Source: a virus
Length of the DNA: 28,907 bases
Strand: one strand, 5' to 3'
IMG/VR virus record: IMGVR_UViG_3300030109_000414
Span: 1-28,907 of that record
Below are positions 1 through 7,798 of this stretch, piece by piece. Each line of letters begins with the position of its first letter. The first letter of the stretch is position 1. Both the position numbers and the translations under genes were made by a program. A model generated the notes under the pieces. The model was not told where the DNA came from and made no database searches. It was given only the letters and a program-made list of their open reading frames with translations.

Positions 1-126
1 AGAGGTCTTGAAGTCAGGTTTTCATATGGAGTTCTGAATACCAATGATTCTTGGGAGATTGAATGCTCTGGCATTATAGAAACTCAAGCAACTCCAGTTA
101 AAATGGTTAGAGCAGAAAGAATATGA
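1..126 (+). CDS. C-terminal end of a truncated virion gene
   Basis: The first 41 codons are open from base 1 and end at TGA 124-126, so only the C-terminus of a protein is present (start outside the window). The visible tail ends in VKMVRAERI and contains the segment SWEIECSGII. Its stop overlaps the next ATG as ATGA, so the two genes are translationally coupled. Being directly upstream of a tail-completion-like gene and the tail tube gene, it is probably a head-tail connector or head-closure protein, but that is position only; the fragment is too short to recognise. Confidence 0.6.
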   Translation, partial: RGLEVRFSYGVLNTNDSWEIECSGIIETQATPVKMVRAERI

Positions 127-533
127 TTGATTATACAAATCAAATGCACAAAGCGATTGACAAGGTTGCATCTGTCATCACAAAAGAAATAACTGGTGTA
201 CCTATGTCATTTGATGAGAATAAAGGAAATTCATCTTTCTATTTACAGCCATTAAATGATGATGTTGTTGAGAGGTTTGCATCAACTGTTATTAGACAAT
301 ATACATTATTGTTGGTTTATGAAATAACTACTGGAGGGCAATACTCTGAAAACGTATTTAAACAACTTTCCAATATAGCTGAAAGAGTTAAGATTATTTT
401 TTCAGGACCACAATCATCTACAGAAGATGAATATTTTAATGGTGTATGTGAATCAATCGAATATGAAAGAGATGATGACCAAACAAAAGCTAGAGCAAAC
501 ATCACATTAACAGTACAAAGGTTAGAAGTATGA
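123..533 (+). CDS. putative tail completion/terminator protein
   Basis: A 136-aa acidic, soluble protein with no membrane segment. It starts at the ATG of an ATGA overlap and ends four bases into the next ORF. The pattern of an N-terminal helix (IDYTNQMHKAIDKVASVI) followed by strands, with the sequence RQYTLLLVYEITTGG in the middle and ANITLTVQRLEV at the end, together with a length of about 135 aa and a position just before the tail tube gene, fits the tail terminator/completion proteins of siphoviruses, which cap the tail tube and join it to the head. The call rests mainly on synteny and fold-like appearance; no signature motif is diagnostic. Confidence 0.5.
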   Translation: MIDYTNQMHKAIDKVASVITKEITGVPMSFDENKGNSSFYLQPLNDDVVERFASTVIRQYTLLLVYEITTGGQYSENVFKQLSNIAERVKIIFSGPQSSTEDEYFNGVCESIEYERDDDQTKARANITLTVQRLEV

Positions 534-706
534 AAATTAAAATTAAAAAAGATTGTCAGATACCAGAGCATAGTGGATGGTGTTTTATGGCATCTGGATA
601 TGATGAAGAATTGATAAAGGATATCAATGAAGGCAAAGAGGTTAAGGTTGATAAAATTCATCCTCTTGCTCGTAAATTAGTTAAACAAATAAAAACAAAG
701 GATTAA
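530..706 (+). CDS. small conserved-looking protein between tail completion and tail tube genes
   Basis: A 58-aa ORF starting with ATG at 530-532, overlapping the previous stop, and ending TAA 704-706, two bases before the tail tube ATG. The protein is basic at both ends (MKIKIKKDCQ; LVKQIKTKD) with a central HSGWCFMASGYDEE segment. The tight fit between two tail genes, with overlap on one side and a 2-bp gap on the other, supports real translation. I recognise the type as a small accessory ORF seen next to tail tube genes but know no function for it. Confidence 0.6.
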   Translation: MKIKIKKDCQIPEHSGWCFMASGYDEELIKDINEGKEVKVDKIHPLARKLVKQIKTKD

Positions 707-708
707 AA

Positions 709-1713
709 ATGGCTATCTCTGGAACAGCATACGACCCAAAGCTATTTCAATTTCTAATTGCCGAACAAGATGCTTATGGTACTATAAATGGTGCTAGTGG
801 CAATGCTTATATCGCATTGGATGTTGATAGTATAGGTTCACCAAATTTAGGAATAAATCAAACATTAGATGTAAGAAGTGGCTCAAGAACTTTACTAGAT
901 ACTAGTTTCTTTCAAGATAACTTTTCATCTGTAAAAGAGTTTTCGGTAAGTGGCACAGCAACAACTGAAGGACTTGATTTATTATTAGCACATTTAACAT
1001 TAGATACATCTGCACCATATGAAATAGCCTCAAATATTGCTACATCATCATATAGGTCTGGAACAACAACAACATCAAATCAAGTTTTATCGGTGGTGAT
1101 GAAATCAGCCGCTACTGATTCAGATTTAACTTTCAAAGATTGTTTTGTGACATCTTTAACATTGAGTGGTGATGCTGGAACTGAAGGTGGAAGAGTTAAA
1201 TTTAGTGCAACATTTCAATCTGGAACAAAGTTAGCATCTGGTGAATTAACAGCAACAAGTATAGCGGTTGATACTGCATTTACAGCCAATGACTATTTTA
1301 TGAGTTCATGGGATGCAGATGATAGGATTATAGCTGGAGTTGCTAATGCAGTTTTATCATCATTTTCATTAACTATTGACAGCCCAATTAATTTTTCAGG
1401 AGTTGCATCAACTGGATATGAACAAGCATCTAGGAGCGGTGAAATCTCTGCGACAGCATCTTTTTCATGTTTGTATGATAATAACTTTTTAGATATGTTT
1501 GAAAGATTCAATACAACTCAAGTTTCAGGAGCAACAACAGGGCAAACATTATGTAATCATCAAGCGGCTTTGGCTGATGCAAACTTTGGTTTTAATATGC
1601 CTAAATCAATCATTACAAATGTATCTTTTAATGAAGGTGCATCAATGATGTTAGATGTTGAGGTTAAGGCATTGGGTAGTGGTTCAGCCACATTAATCGG
1701 AGTCAGTTGTTAA
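709..1713 (+). CDS. major tail tube protein
   Basis: 334 aa, preceded by AAGGA at a good distance. It starts MAISGTAYDPKLFQF and is rich in Ser, Thr, Gly and Ala with alternating hydrophobics, the look of the tail tube beta-barrel fold. It contains paired segments VSGTATTEGLDLLLAHLTLD and FTLSGDAGTEGGRVKFSATF-like strands, as in long tail tube proteins that form hexameric rings stacked along the tape measure. It is directly followed by the two chaperone ORFs and the tape measure gene, the standard siphovirus order, which makes this assignment strong even though sequence identity to a named family cannot be tested here. Confidence 0.78.
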   Translation: MAISGTAYDPKLFQFLIAEQDAYGTINGASGNAYIALDVDSIGSPNLGINQTLDVRSGSRTLLDTSFFQDNFSSVKEFSVSGTATTEGLDLLLAHLTLDTSAPYEIASNIATSSYRSGTTTTSNQVLSVVMKSAATDSDLTFKDCFVTSLTLSGDAGTEGGRVKFSATFQSGTKLASGELTATSIAVDTAFTANDYFMSSWDADDRIIAGVANAVLSSFSLTIDSPINFSGVASTGYEQASRSGEISATASFSCLYDNNFLDMFERFNTTQVSGATTGQTLCNHQAALADANFGFNMPKSIITNVSFNEGASMMLDVEVKALGSGSATLIGVSC

Positions 1714-1733
1714 AATAAAAAGGGAGCATAATA

Positions 1734-2018
1734 ATGAAAGTGGTTTTAGATGGTATTGAAATCATGGTTCGAGATATTAAATACAGAAACAAACTTGAGT
1801 TAAAAGGTGAGTTTGCAGATGTTTATAGGAATGGGATTGATAATGTTAGCCAAAAAGAATTTAATTCTCTTTTAGGTAGTGTATCAGATATTGCTTTTGC
1901 TGACCCAGAGACAGCATTAAAAGAGCATGATTATGATACCCAGTTAAAGATTCTAACAAAAACAATGATGGATTATCTTGAACTTTCTGAAGAATCAAAA
2001 AAAGAACAAGGGGATTGA
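1734..2018 (+). CDS. tail assembly chaperone, N-terminal (gpG-like) product
   Basis: 94 aa, RBS GGGAG upstream. It begins MKVVLDGIEIMVRDIKYRNK, and the acidic C-terminus is LSEESKKEQGD. Length and position between tail tube and tape measure match the G-type tail chaperones that coat the tape measure protein during tail assembly. In lambda-like and many other tails a fraction of ribosomes shift by -1 near the 3' end and make a G-T fusion. Here codons 89-90 are AAA AAA preceded by A (1997-2003), giving the slippery heptamer in the right register, and the -1 frame is open from there into the next ORF. The shifted product would be 90 residues of this protein plus 137 more (227 aa). Confidence 0.75.
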   Translation: MKVVLDGIEIMVRDIKYRNKLELKGEFADVYRNGIDNVSQKEFNSLLGSVSDIAFADPETALKEHDYDTQLKILTKTMMDYLELSEESKKEQGD

Positions 2019-2094
2019 GTTATGCTGTTTGGCATTGGGTATTTCAAAGGAAGCCACATCAGCAATTTATGCTCCCTTACATTGCTCAATCCCC
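1997..2094 (+). promoter_or_regulatory. -1 programmed ribosomal frameshift signal
   Basis: Slippery heptamer A-AAA-AAA at 1997-2003 in the frame of the upstream chaperone, a 6-nt spacer (2004-2009), then GGGGATTGAG at 2010-2019, exactly complementary to CTCAATCCCC at 2085-2094. The enclosed 65 nt can add nested helices TGCTG/CAGCA (2023-2027 with 2060-2064) and TGGC/GCCA (2030-2033 with 2053-2056). The -1 frame has a stop at 1988-1990 and the 0 frame stops at 2016-2018, so the shift must occur within a window of about 26 nt that contains the heptamer. The layout matches known tail chaperone recoding sites. Confidence 0.8.
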
Positions 2095-2416
2095 AATTAA
2101 TCGTAAGAAAAAAGAGTTTAACACAATAAATGATATATGGGATGAATTACTACTCATTGAAGAATCTGATAAATTTAGTCTTGGTCAGCAATTATTCTAT
2201 CTTGTTCCACTATTTGCAAACTATGATAATATTATTATTGATGAAGATATCCAAATGATTAATGAATATCATTATGTAACTGAATATAATATCCCTCTTG
2301 GAACTACATTAGATGAAACAGATGCTCATAAATTATCAATGTTTAATATAGTTAAAAGTGAAATGGGATTAGCATTAAAACATAAAGCAGATAAAAATGG
2401 CAACACAAAAAGTTAA
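2015..2416 (+). CDS. tail assembly chaperone, C-terminal (gpT-like) extension
   Basis: 133 codons in the -1 frame relative to the preceding chaperone. The only nearby start is TTG at 2015, overlapping the upstream TGA, and the purine run in front abuts it without a proper spacer, so independent initiation looks poor. Translation as the frameshifted extension of the 94-aa protein is the better reading: the joint would run SKK-RTRGLSYAVWHWVF. The protein carries WHWVFQRKPHQQFMLPYI near its start and an acidic middle, as in G-T type fusions that bridge tail tube and tape measure. It overlaps the tape measure start by 20 nt. Confidence 0.72.
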   Translation: MSYAVWHWVFQRKPHQQFMLPYIAQSPINRKKKEFNTINDIWDELLLIEESDKFSLGQQLFYLVPLFANYDNIIIDEDIQMINEYHYVTEYNIPLGTTLDETDAHKLSMFNIVKSEMGLALKHKADKNGNTKS

Positions 2417-3881
2417 TATAGATGTAAGAACAAAGGGTGCAAAGAAATCCAAAGATGAGATAGGTGGATTAGGTAGGTCGATTAAAAGTTTAGGAACAGC
2501 GGCTATCGGTGCTGGTGCGGCTTACTTTGGAACTAGAGGATTAATCAATGCTATTGTATCTTCTACTGAAGCATTTGGAATCCAAGAACAAGCAGAGAAA
2601 GCTTTAGAAGTTGCATTAGGCAGAACATCTACAGAATTATTAAATCAAGCAAGTGCTTTACAAAAAGTTACTACTGCTGGTGATGAAGCTATAATCGAAC
2701 AACAAGCATTTTTAGCATCATTAAAATTTACAGAAGAACAAATTAAAACAATTATTCCTGTTGCTTTAGACTTATCAGCCGCTACTGGGATATCATTAGA
2801 GTCAGCAGTAAGAAACACCTCAAAAACATTTTCTGGACTTGCTGGTGAGTTAGGTGAGTTAGTACCTCAATTAAGAGATTTAACAACAGAAGAAATGAAA
2901 GCTGGTAAAGCTGTCGAAGTTCTTGGTGAGTTATTTGAAGGACAAGCATCGGAACAAGCAAAAACCATGTCAGGTGCTTTAGACCAAGCTATGAACTCTG
3001 CTGGTGACCTTGCTGAAGCTATAGGTGAAAAACTATCTCCGTTAATTAAAGTATTAGCAGAAGATTTTACAGGAGCAACAGAATCTCTTACTAGTTTTAT
3101 TGGACCAGAAATGATTTCAAGAGAAGAGCAGTTGCAAAGTTTATTAGAGCAAAGGTCAAAATTAATTGGCGATAATACTAAAAAAACAAAAGAAGCTGTT
3201 TTAGTTAGTGATTTGTTTACAGATTCAGCTTTAGAGCAAGGAAATATTCAAAAAGATACTTTAGATTTTGGAGTAAATGCTATTGATGAACAAATTGAAA
3301 AATTTGGAGAGTTATTATTTATTAAAGAAAGTGAAAGTAATTTAGATATAAAAAGAGCATCAAATGCTATTGAATTTGGAAAAATAGAAAAGCAAGTGAT
3401 AAATGATAGCTTTTTATTAGAAGGTAAAAGAAAAAAACAAAAAGAAGAAATTTTAATTCAAGACCTCAAAAGTGCGGCTCTTTCAGGTAAGTCAGCAAAA
3501 GATGCTATGAAATCAGTTGTGAGAGCAGAAACAATGGAAGCTGTAGCTGGTTATATTGCAAGTGTTTTAAAAAATGTTCCCTTTCCTCTTAATGTAGCAC
3601 TTGCGGCTGGTGGTGGTGCATTGGTTAGTGGATTAATTGATGATGCTTTATCATCATTTGCAACTGGTGGCGATTTTGTTACTTCTGGACCACAGATGAT
3701 TATGGTAGGTGATAATCCCGGTGGTAGGGAGAGAGTTCAAGTCACTCCATTATCATCACAGAATATAAATGGTCCGCAAGGTGGAATAACATTAAATATA
3801 TCTGCTCCATTAGTTGATGAAACAGTTGTTGATAGTATAATTCCAGCTATTGAAAAAGCACAAAGGATGAATCTAGCTTGA
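2397..3881 (+). CDS. tape measure protein
   Basis: 494 aa. The N-terminus (MATQKVNIDVRTKGAKKSKDEIGGLGRSIKSL) and the Ala/Gly-rich hydrophobic stretch AAIGAGAAYFGTRGLINAIV are typical of tape measure proteins, followed by long helical segments (residues about 55-375). Near the C-terminus come a second hydrophobic Gly/Ala region (VALAAGGGALVSGLI) and the common motif FATGGDFVTSGPQMIMVGDNPGGRERVQV, here cited only as residues of the family-typical loop before the beta end. At about 0.15 nm per residue it predicts a tail of roughly 70-75 nm. It sets tail length and is ejected into the host. Starts within the end of the chaperone ORF; stop overlaps the next TTG. Confidence 0.88.
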   Translation: MATQKVNIDVRTKGAKKSKDEIGGLGRSIKSLGTAAIGAGAAYFGTRGLINAIVSSTEAFGIQEQAEKALEVALGRTSTELLNQASALQKVTTAGDEAIIEQQAFLASLKFTEEQIKTIIPVALDLSAATGISLESAVRNTSKTFSGLAGELGELVPQLRDLTTEEMKAGKAVEVLGELFEGQASEQAKTMSGALDQAMNSAGDLAEAIGEKLSPLIKVLAEDFTGATESLTSFIGPEMISREEQLQSLLEQRSKLIGDNTKKTKEAVLVSDLFTDSALEQGNIQKDTLDFGVNAIDEQIEKFGELLFIKESESNLDIKRASNAIEFGKIEKQVINDSFLLEGKRKKQKEEILIQDLKSAALSGKSAKDAMKSVVRAETMEAVAGYIASVLKNVPFPLNVALAAGGGALVSGLIDDALSSFATGGDFVTSGPQMIMVGDNPGGRERVQVTPLSSQNINGPQGGITLNISAPLVDETVVDSIIPAIEKAQRMNLA

Positions 3882-6265
3882 GTAGTATAAAAGAAAACTG
3901 GTTATTTCAATTTGGATTTTACAATGGTAAGGGCAATGGTAATGGGGATGGTGGATTTAGTGCAATCACTCAATCAAATGGAAATCCTAATCTATTAAAA
4001 GGTGCTATAACAAGTTCAACTGCGACTAGCATAGATGTAGATGATAGTGCTGTGTTTGATGCTGGTGACCATTTCAGAGTAGGTGATGAAGTTATTTTAG
4101 TTAATAGCATTACTGATGGTGATACCTTATCTGTAAAAAGAGGACGATTAGGAACTACTAAAACAACACATAGTGACAATGCTCAACTTTTTTGGAACAA
4201 TTATCTTGCGATATCCATTGATGATACAACTTATAATTCAGTTCAATATATATCTGCAATTTTAAGTAGACCTAAAATAAGAGAATCAATCAATCTATCA
4301 AATTCAACCTCTAAAACATCTAATATATCTTTATCTGTTGCAGATTATGAATATGAAGGCTCTCCAGTTTCTCAAGAGTTTTTCGGTGGTACTCATAAAT
4401 ACATTAATCAAGAGGTTAAAGTTTTTTCTCAAATTAATAGTGATACACCAACTCAAATAGGAACTTTTAGATTAACTGATATATCAACAGATGGATTCAA
4501 ATTAAATCTTTCTTTGGTAAGTCATAGACCTTGGGATTTTATAAGCATACCACAAACAAGAACAACTGGTACAAATAGACTCTTCCCGGTTGCATATGGT
4601 TCATATGATAGCACGACCACATCAACAATTTCATCTACAGATTTATGTACTAATAAAGATTTATTTCCTGTACCTATAGATAAATTTGGTTCAGGTTCAT
4701 GCATTACTTTACATCCTCATCCCAATACAGTTACAGATGCAAAAGTTTTTTATTATGAAAAAAATATGGATAAGTTTATTCCTATATACACAACAAGCTA
4801 TTTTATGGATACGATTGCTTATGAAGGTGGATTTGCTAGTAAAGTTCCATCTACTTTAACAAGAGCAATTAAATTTAGACCAGATGCTTTTGATGTAGAT
4901 AACGAATTTACAGATGCAGATAATGCTTTTGATGGTAGCACAAGCACATTTTCAACAGATACAAGTGGTGAAGCACAAATTGCATTAGGGCATCCAAGTC
5001 TATCAGATACTTTTACAGATGATAGAGAGTTAATTTTATCTATACCACAATTAGATGGAAGATGTAATACTTTTAAACAGAAAGTATATGGAAATGTAAC
5101 ATTAACTAAAAGCGGTGGTAATATTAACACATCATTGTCTACTGTTAAATTAAAGGACCAAACATACTCAAGAAATGCGGCTGTATTTACTCAAACTAAT
5201 GTAGGAAACACAACTCTAGGATATAGTAGTGTAATTGATTCTTATACAGAAAATAATAACTTACCTGAACAAATAAGATTTCAAATTGTTACAAATGTAG
5301 TCTCAAATGATTCAAATGTGGCAACTGTAGAGGGTTCTGGAAAGGTGTATGATGTAGAGTGTCAGGCTCAAATGCAAGTAGACCCAAATGCAGATAAAAA
5401 GAATTTTAATGTAAAAAACTTGTATTCAGGTGCAGATGGTCTTTCACGTTCTTGGTCTAGTGGTGCTTGTGATGAAATACAAGAGGCTCATTTAGATTTG
5501 TTAATGAGATTTGCTGGTTTAACACAAAAAGATGGAACTGCTATCACAGACCCAACAAGCGATTCACAAGTTGATGGCTGGGGAGCATTAGATTCAGCCA
5601 GAACAGATTGGGATATACGTTACTGGACATTGGAAGAAGTACCATTAAAAAAGGTATTAGATAGGATGGCTTTTGAAGGTTGTTTTATTTATAGGTATAA
5701 AAGAGATGGCACTCCTGAATATATACATATACCTAACTCACCATCAACAGAACATACTTTATCGAAAGATGATATTTCAAACATTCAAGTGAGTATAACT
5801 CCATTTTCAGAGATTATTACAAAAAGAAATATTAGTTATAAAAAACATCCAGCAGAGAATAGATATTTAGAAACTGAAACAACTATTGATTCAACTAATA
5901 ATCCACGTCAAAAATGGGGATTAAAAGACAAAGAAAATATTGAAGAAGTAAGTTTAGATATGCTTGTTAATAAAATAGGTGATACTGATAGCGATGGTAA
6001 TATTGGAGATGAAAATCCTAACAATAGTTTTGCGGCTTATTATAATAATATCTTTGGTGATGTGAAAGTAATGGTATCATGCTCAATTAGTAATAGTAAC
6101 TATTTAAGTATTGAAGTTGGTGATATAATCGAGTTCGATGAAAACAATATGCATCCACTAACCCCAATGGGACATAATTCAGCAACTTGGAACAATTTAC
6201 AAATGATGGTCATATCAACCGATAGAGGTGTTGGTTCAATGTCTATAACTGCGAGGGAAATATAA
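3878..6265 (+). CDS. tail hub / tip protein
   Basis: 795 aa, starting with TTG at 3878-3880 that overlaps the tape measure stop as TTGA; the next in-frame methionine would remove conserved-looking sequence. Residues about 30-105 contain a small beta module with the pattern SIDVDDSAVFDAGDHFRVGD and RGRLGTTKTTHSD, which I know from phage tail tip and fibre proteins. The C-terminal third (WTLEEVPLKKVLDRMAFEG, then DIIEFDENNMHPLT) resembles baseplate hub/tail-associated proteins that cap the tube distal end. Follows the tape measure and precedes a Dit-like gene. Function: end of the tail tube and platform for host contact. Exact family not assigned. Confidence 0.6.
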   Translation: MSSIKENWLFQFGFYNGKGNGNGDGGFSAITQSNGNPNLLKGAITSSTATSIDVDDSAVFDAGDHFRVGDEVILVNSITDGDTLSVKRGRLGTTKTTHSDNAQLFWNNYLAISIDDTTYNSVQYISAILSRPKIRESINLSNSTSKTSNISLSVADYEYEGSPVSQEFFGGTHKYINQEVKVFSQINSDTPTQIGTFRLTDISTDGFKLNLSLVSHRPWDFISIPQTRTTGTNRLFPVAYGSYDSTTTSTISSTDLCTNKDLFPVPIDKFGSGSCITLHPHPNTVTDAKVFYYEKNMDKFIPIYTTSYFMDTIAYEGGFASKVPSTLTRAIKFRPDAFDVDNEFTDADNAFDGSTSTFSTDTSGEAQIALGHPSLSDTFTDDRELILSIPQLDGRCNTFKQKVYGNVTLTKSGGNINTSLSTVKLKDQTYSRNAAVFTQTNVGNTTLGYSSVIDSYTENNNLPEQIRFQIVTNVVSNDSNVATVEGSGKVYDVECQAQMQVDPNADKKNFNVKNLYSGADGLSRSWSSGACDEIQEAHLDLLMRFAGLTQKDGTAITDPTSDSQVDGWGALDSARTDWDIRYWTLEEVPLKKVLDRMAFEGCFIYRYKRDGTPEYIHIPNSPSTEHTLSKDDISNIQVSITPFSEIITKRNISYKKHPAENRYLETETTIDSTNNPRQKWGLKDKENIEEVSLDMLVNKIGDTDSDGNIGDENPNNSFAAYYNNIFGDVKVMVSCSISNSNYLSIEVGDIIEFDENNMHPLTPMGHNSATWNNLQMMVISTDRGVGSMSITAREI

Positions 6266-7018
6266 ATGGCAAAAACATTCTATTATGATTCAGGTGATTT
6301 ATTAAATGCAACTCTAAATGATGGAACTTTTAGTGGCTCTAGCTTTAGTGATTCAGATAGCACAACAAATGAAGAGAGGTTAAATGACCAATCAATAGCA
6401 ACTTCTATATCAGATTATGGTAGTGGTGATGCTGTTAAAATAACTTTTTCAGGAGTTACAGCACTTGATTTTGTAGCTGTTTATTTTACATCTAGTGAAT
6501 CTGACAATCTCTCATTATATAGAGAGGCAAGTGCAAATAGTTATTCATCTATAAAAGATATGACTGCTACATTTAGTGCTGGGTGGACTGTTGGAGAGTT
6601 TGGTTCAGCATCAGCAACAAATTGGCATCTAGCATCTACATCTGGAAATGTAGCAAACCTAACTGAAGTGATTGTTGGTAGTAAGTTAGAATTTGAAATA
6701 AATCCAGATATCGGTATTTCAGAACAAGAAAATTATGGAGTTGATATTCAAACATCTTTAGGCGGTGTTGAATATGCCACTAAACTGCATAATCCTAAAT
6801 CAACTATATCAATGTCATTTTCAAACATATCAGAAACATTTAAAGACAATCTCCAATCATTTGAGGCACAAGTTACAAACTTTAAAAAATTCATCTATTC
6901 GGAGGATGGTACTACTGGACCATTTCATTATGTGCGATTGGACTCACCCATTCAATTTGCAGAAGTGGCATTTCAGAGATATTCAGCATCCTTCACTCTG
7001 CGAGAACAACTCTCGTAA
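6266..7018 (+). CDS. distal tail (Dit-like) or minor tail protein
   Basis: 250 aa starting one base after the hub stop (TAA then ATG), with GAGGG upstream. The N-terminal half (residues about 50-150) has a discoidin-like pattern, from VKITFSGVTALDFVAVYFTS to NVANLTEVIVGSKLEF, found in carbohydrate-contacting tail modules. The C-terminal half, with FKKFIYSEDGTTGPFHYVRL and ending FQRYSASFTLREQLS, looks like a tail ring domain. Last gene of the tail operon: a clear terminator follows 12 bp after its stop. Order hub then Dit-like differs from the usual Dit-then-hub, so the role could also be a receptor-binding minor tail protein. Confidence 0.5.
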   Translation: MAKTFYYDSGDLLNATLNDGTFSGSSFSDSDSTTNEERLNDQSIATSISDYGSGDAVKITFSGVTALDFVAVYFTSSESDNLSLYREASANSYSSIKDMTATFSAGWTVGEFGSASATNWHLASTSGNVANLTEVIVGSKLEFEINPDIGISEQENYGVDIQTSLGGVEYATKLHNPKSTISMSFSNISETFKDNLQSFEAQVTNFKKFIYSEDGTTGPFHYVRLDSPIQFAEVAFQRYSASFTLREQLS

Positions 7019-7030
7019 TTCCTGTCTATG

Positions 7031-7059
7031 AAAGGCGATTGAAATATATCGCCTTTTTT
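7031..7059 (+). terminator. rho-independent terminator of the tail operon
   Basis: A perfect 9-bp stem AAAGGCGAT (7031-7039) with ATCGCCTTT (7048-7056), loop TGAAATAT, followed by more T to 7059. It lies 12 bp after the stop of the last tail gene and directly upstream of the next promoter, so it separates late tail transcription from the early operon. Confidence 0.88.
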
Positions 7060-7061
7060 AC

Positions 7062-7090
7062 TTGCAACTGATTAAGTAAATGATTATAAT
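7062..7090 (+). promoter_or_regulatory. sigma70-type promoter of the early operon
   Basis: -35 TTGCAA (7062-7067; 4 of 6 consensus) and -10 TATAAT (7085-7090; 6 of 6) separated by exactly 17 bp. The predicted start is near G7097, the first base of the leader's 5' helix strand. It begins just after the terminator at 7031-7059. This is the best promoter I can see in the window. Confidence 0.82.
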
Positions 7091-7096
7091 TGCAAT

Positions 7097-7211
7097 GATG
7101 AGACAATTAAATAACATACATTTTGATACAAAAGAGGGAGCATCAGGCTGTCTAGCCGAAATTGTCTCATCCCAATTCGCTCCCTCTGTATCACAAAAGG
7201 ATGAGAATCAA
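7097..7211 (+). promoter_or_regulatory. structured 5' leader RNA with interleaved helices and possible RBS switch
   Basis: Between the predicted transcription start and the likely ATG at 7212. Helix A: GATGAGACAATT (7097-7108) with AATTGTCTCATC (7160-7171), 12 perfect pairs. Helix B: TGATACA plus GAGGGAGC (7124-7130, 7134-7141) with GCTCCCTC plus TGTATCA (7179-7193), 15 pairs with a 3-nt AAA bulge. A small hairpin GGCT/AGCC lies at 7146-7157. The order A, B, A', B' is a pseudoknot. CTCATCC (7166-7172) in strand A' is also complementary to GGATGAG (7199-7205), which overlaps the Shine-Dalgarno of the 7212 gene. Thus A-A' pairing would expose the RBS and A'-RBS pairing would hide it. No U tract follows, so control would be at translation. 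Not matched to any known riboswitch class by eye. Confidence 0.7.
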
Positions 7212-7595
7212 ATGAATTACAAACAAGCAAAAAAAGAAGGTAAAAGAGTAGATTATGTATTTGAATTTGCTAAAACTGATAAGGGCATGACTGCTAAAGA
7301 TACTGCATTATTTCATTTATGTAATCCAAATGGTAATTATACATTATGTAAGGAATGGGGAAGTGAGGCTTATGATAAAGGATATTTTATACATGGAATA
7401 ATTGCTGGAAGTTGGCATCGTGACCAGTTAAATAAATTATCAGAAATGAAAAAACCAAGATGGTGGAATGTAAGGTATCATGTTAATACCTTATATGAGG
7501 ATGCTGTAGAATGGGCAGAGAAGGTAAAAGATGTTGAAAATAGAACTGATGAAGAAAAAGAATATGTTGAAAACTTTTTAAAAGGAGGTAAGTAA
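7212..7595 (+). CDS. hypothetical protein, first gene of the early operon
   Basis: 127 aa from ATG 7212, chosen over an in-frame ATG at 7080 because 7080 lies upstream of the predicted transcription start, the intervening bases form RNA helices, and AAAAGGATGAG (7195-7205) gives a good RBS for 7212. The protein is mixed charge: MNYKQAKKEGKRVDYVFEFA at the start, a Trp-rich middle (KEWGSEAYDKGYFIHG; KPRWWNVRYH) and an acidic helix before GGK at the end. I do not recognise the family. Being the gene directly under the structured leader, its product or its dose is what that leader would control. Confidence 0.72.
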   Translation: MNYKQAKKEGKRVDYVFEFAKTDKGMTAKDTALFHLCNPNGNYTLCKEWGSEAYDKGYFIHGIIAGSWHRDQLNKLSEMKKPRWWNVRYHVNTLYEDAVEWAEKVKDVENRTDEEKEYVENFLKGGK

Positions 7596-7798
7596 TGACT
7601 AAAGAACAAAGAGATTTACTTATTGAACTTGTAAGGGTAGAAAGAAGAAGGCTTAATAATGCTAAAAGATTGACCTTTGTTTCTTATCATGAAAATGATG
7701 AATTGAACAAAGAAATAAAATTATGCAATGAAACTTATGATTTTTTGCTTGAGAGCCACATTGCTTATGTTGAACTTGTGAATGAAGGAGGTAAGTAA
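7595..7798 (+). CDS. small hypothetical helical protein
   Basis: 67 aa, starting in a TAATG overlap with the previous stop; RBS GGAGG lies inside the last codons of the upstream gene. The sequence is highly charged and probably all helix (EQRDLLIELVRVERRRLNNA, later LNKEIKLCNETYDFLLE). The last codons again encode GGK with the same GGAGGTAAGTAATG junction to the next gene. Function unknown; position suggests an early host-interaction or regulatory protein. Confidence 0.68.
   Translation: MTKEQRDLLIELVRVERRRLNNAKRLTFVSYHENDELNKEIKLCNETYDFLLESHIAYVELVNEGGK

Noticed and set aside
7097-7193. HDV-like or hammerhead ribozyme in the leader
   Set aside because: The A-B-hairpin-A'-B' order resembles the HDV fold, but there is no P4 helix, helix A has 12 pairs instead of 7 and no catalytic C region is seen. 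GATGAG and CGAAA recall hammerhead core words, but C3 is missing and both lie inside helix A.
7080-7211. N-terminal 44-codon extension of the 7212 gene from ATG 7080
   Set aside because: ATG 7080 is upstream of the predicted transcription start and within the promoter; the bases are explained by RNA helices and a good RBS serves ATG 7212.
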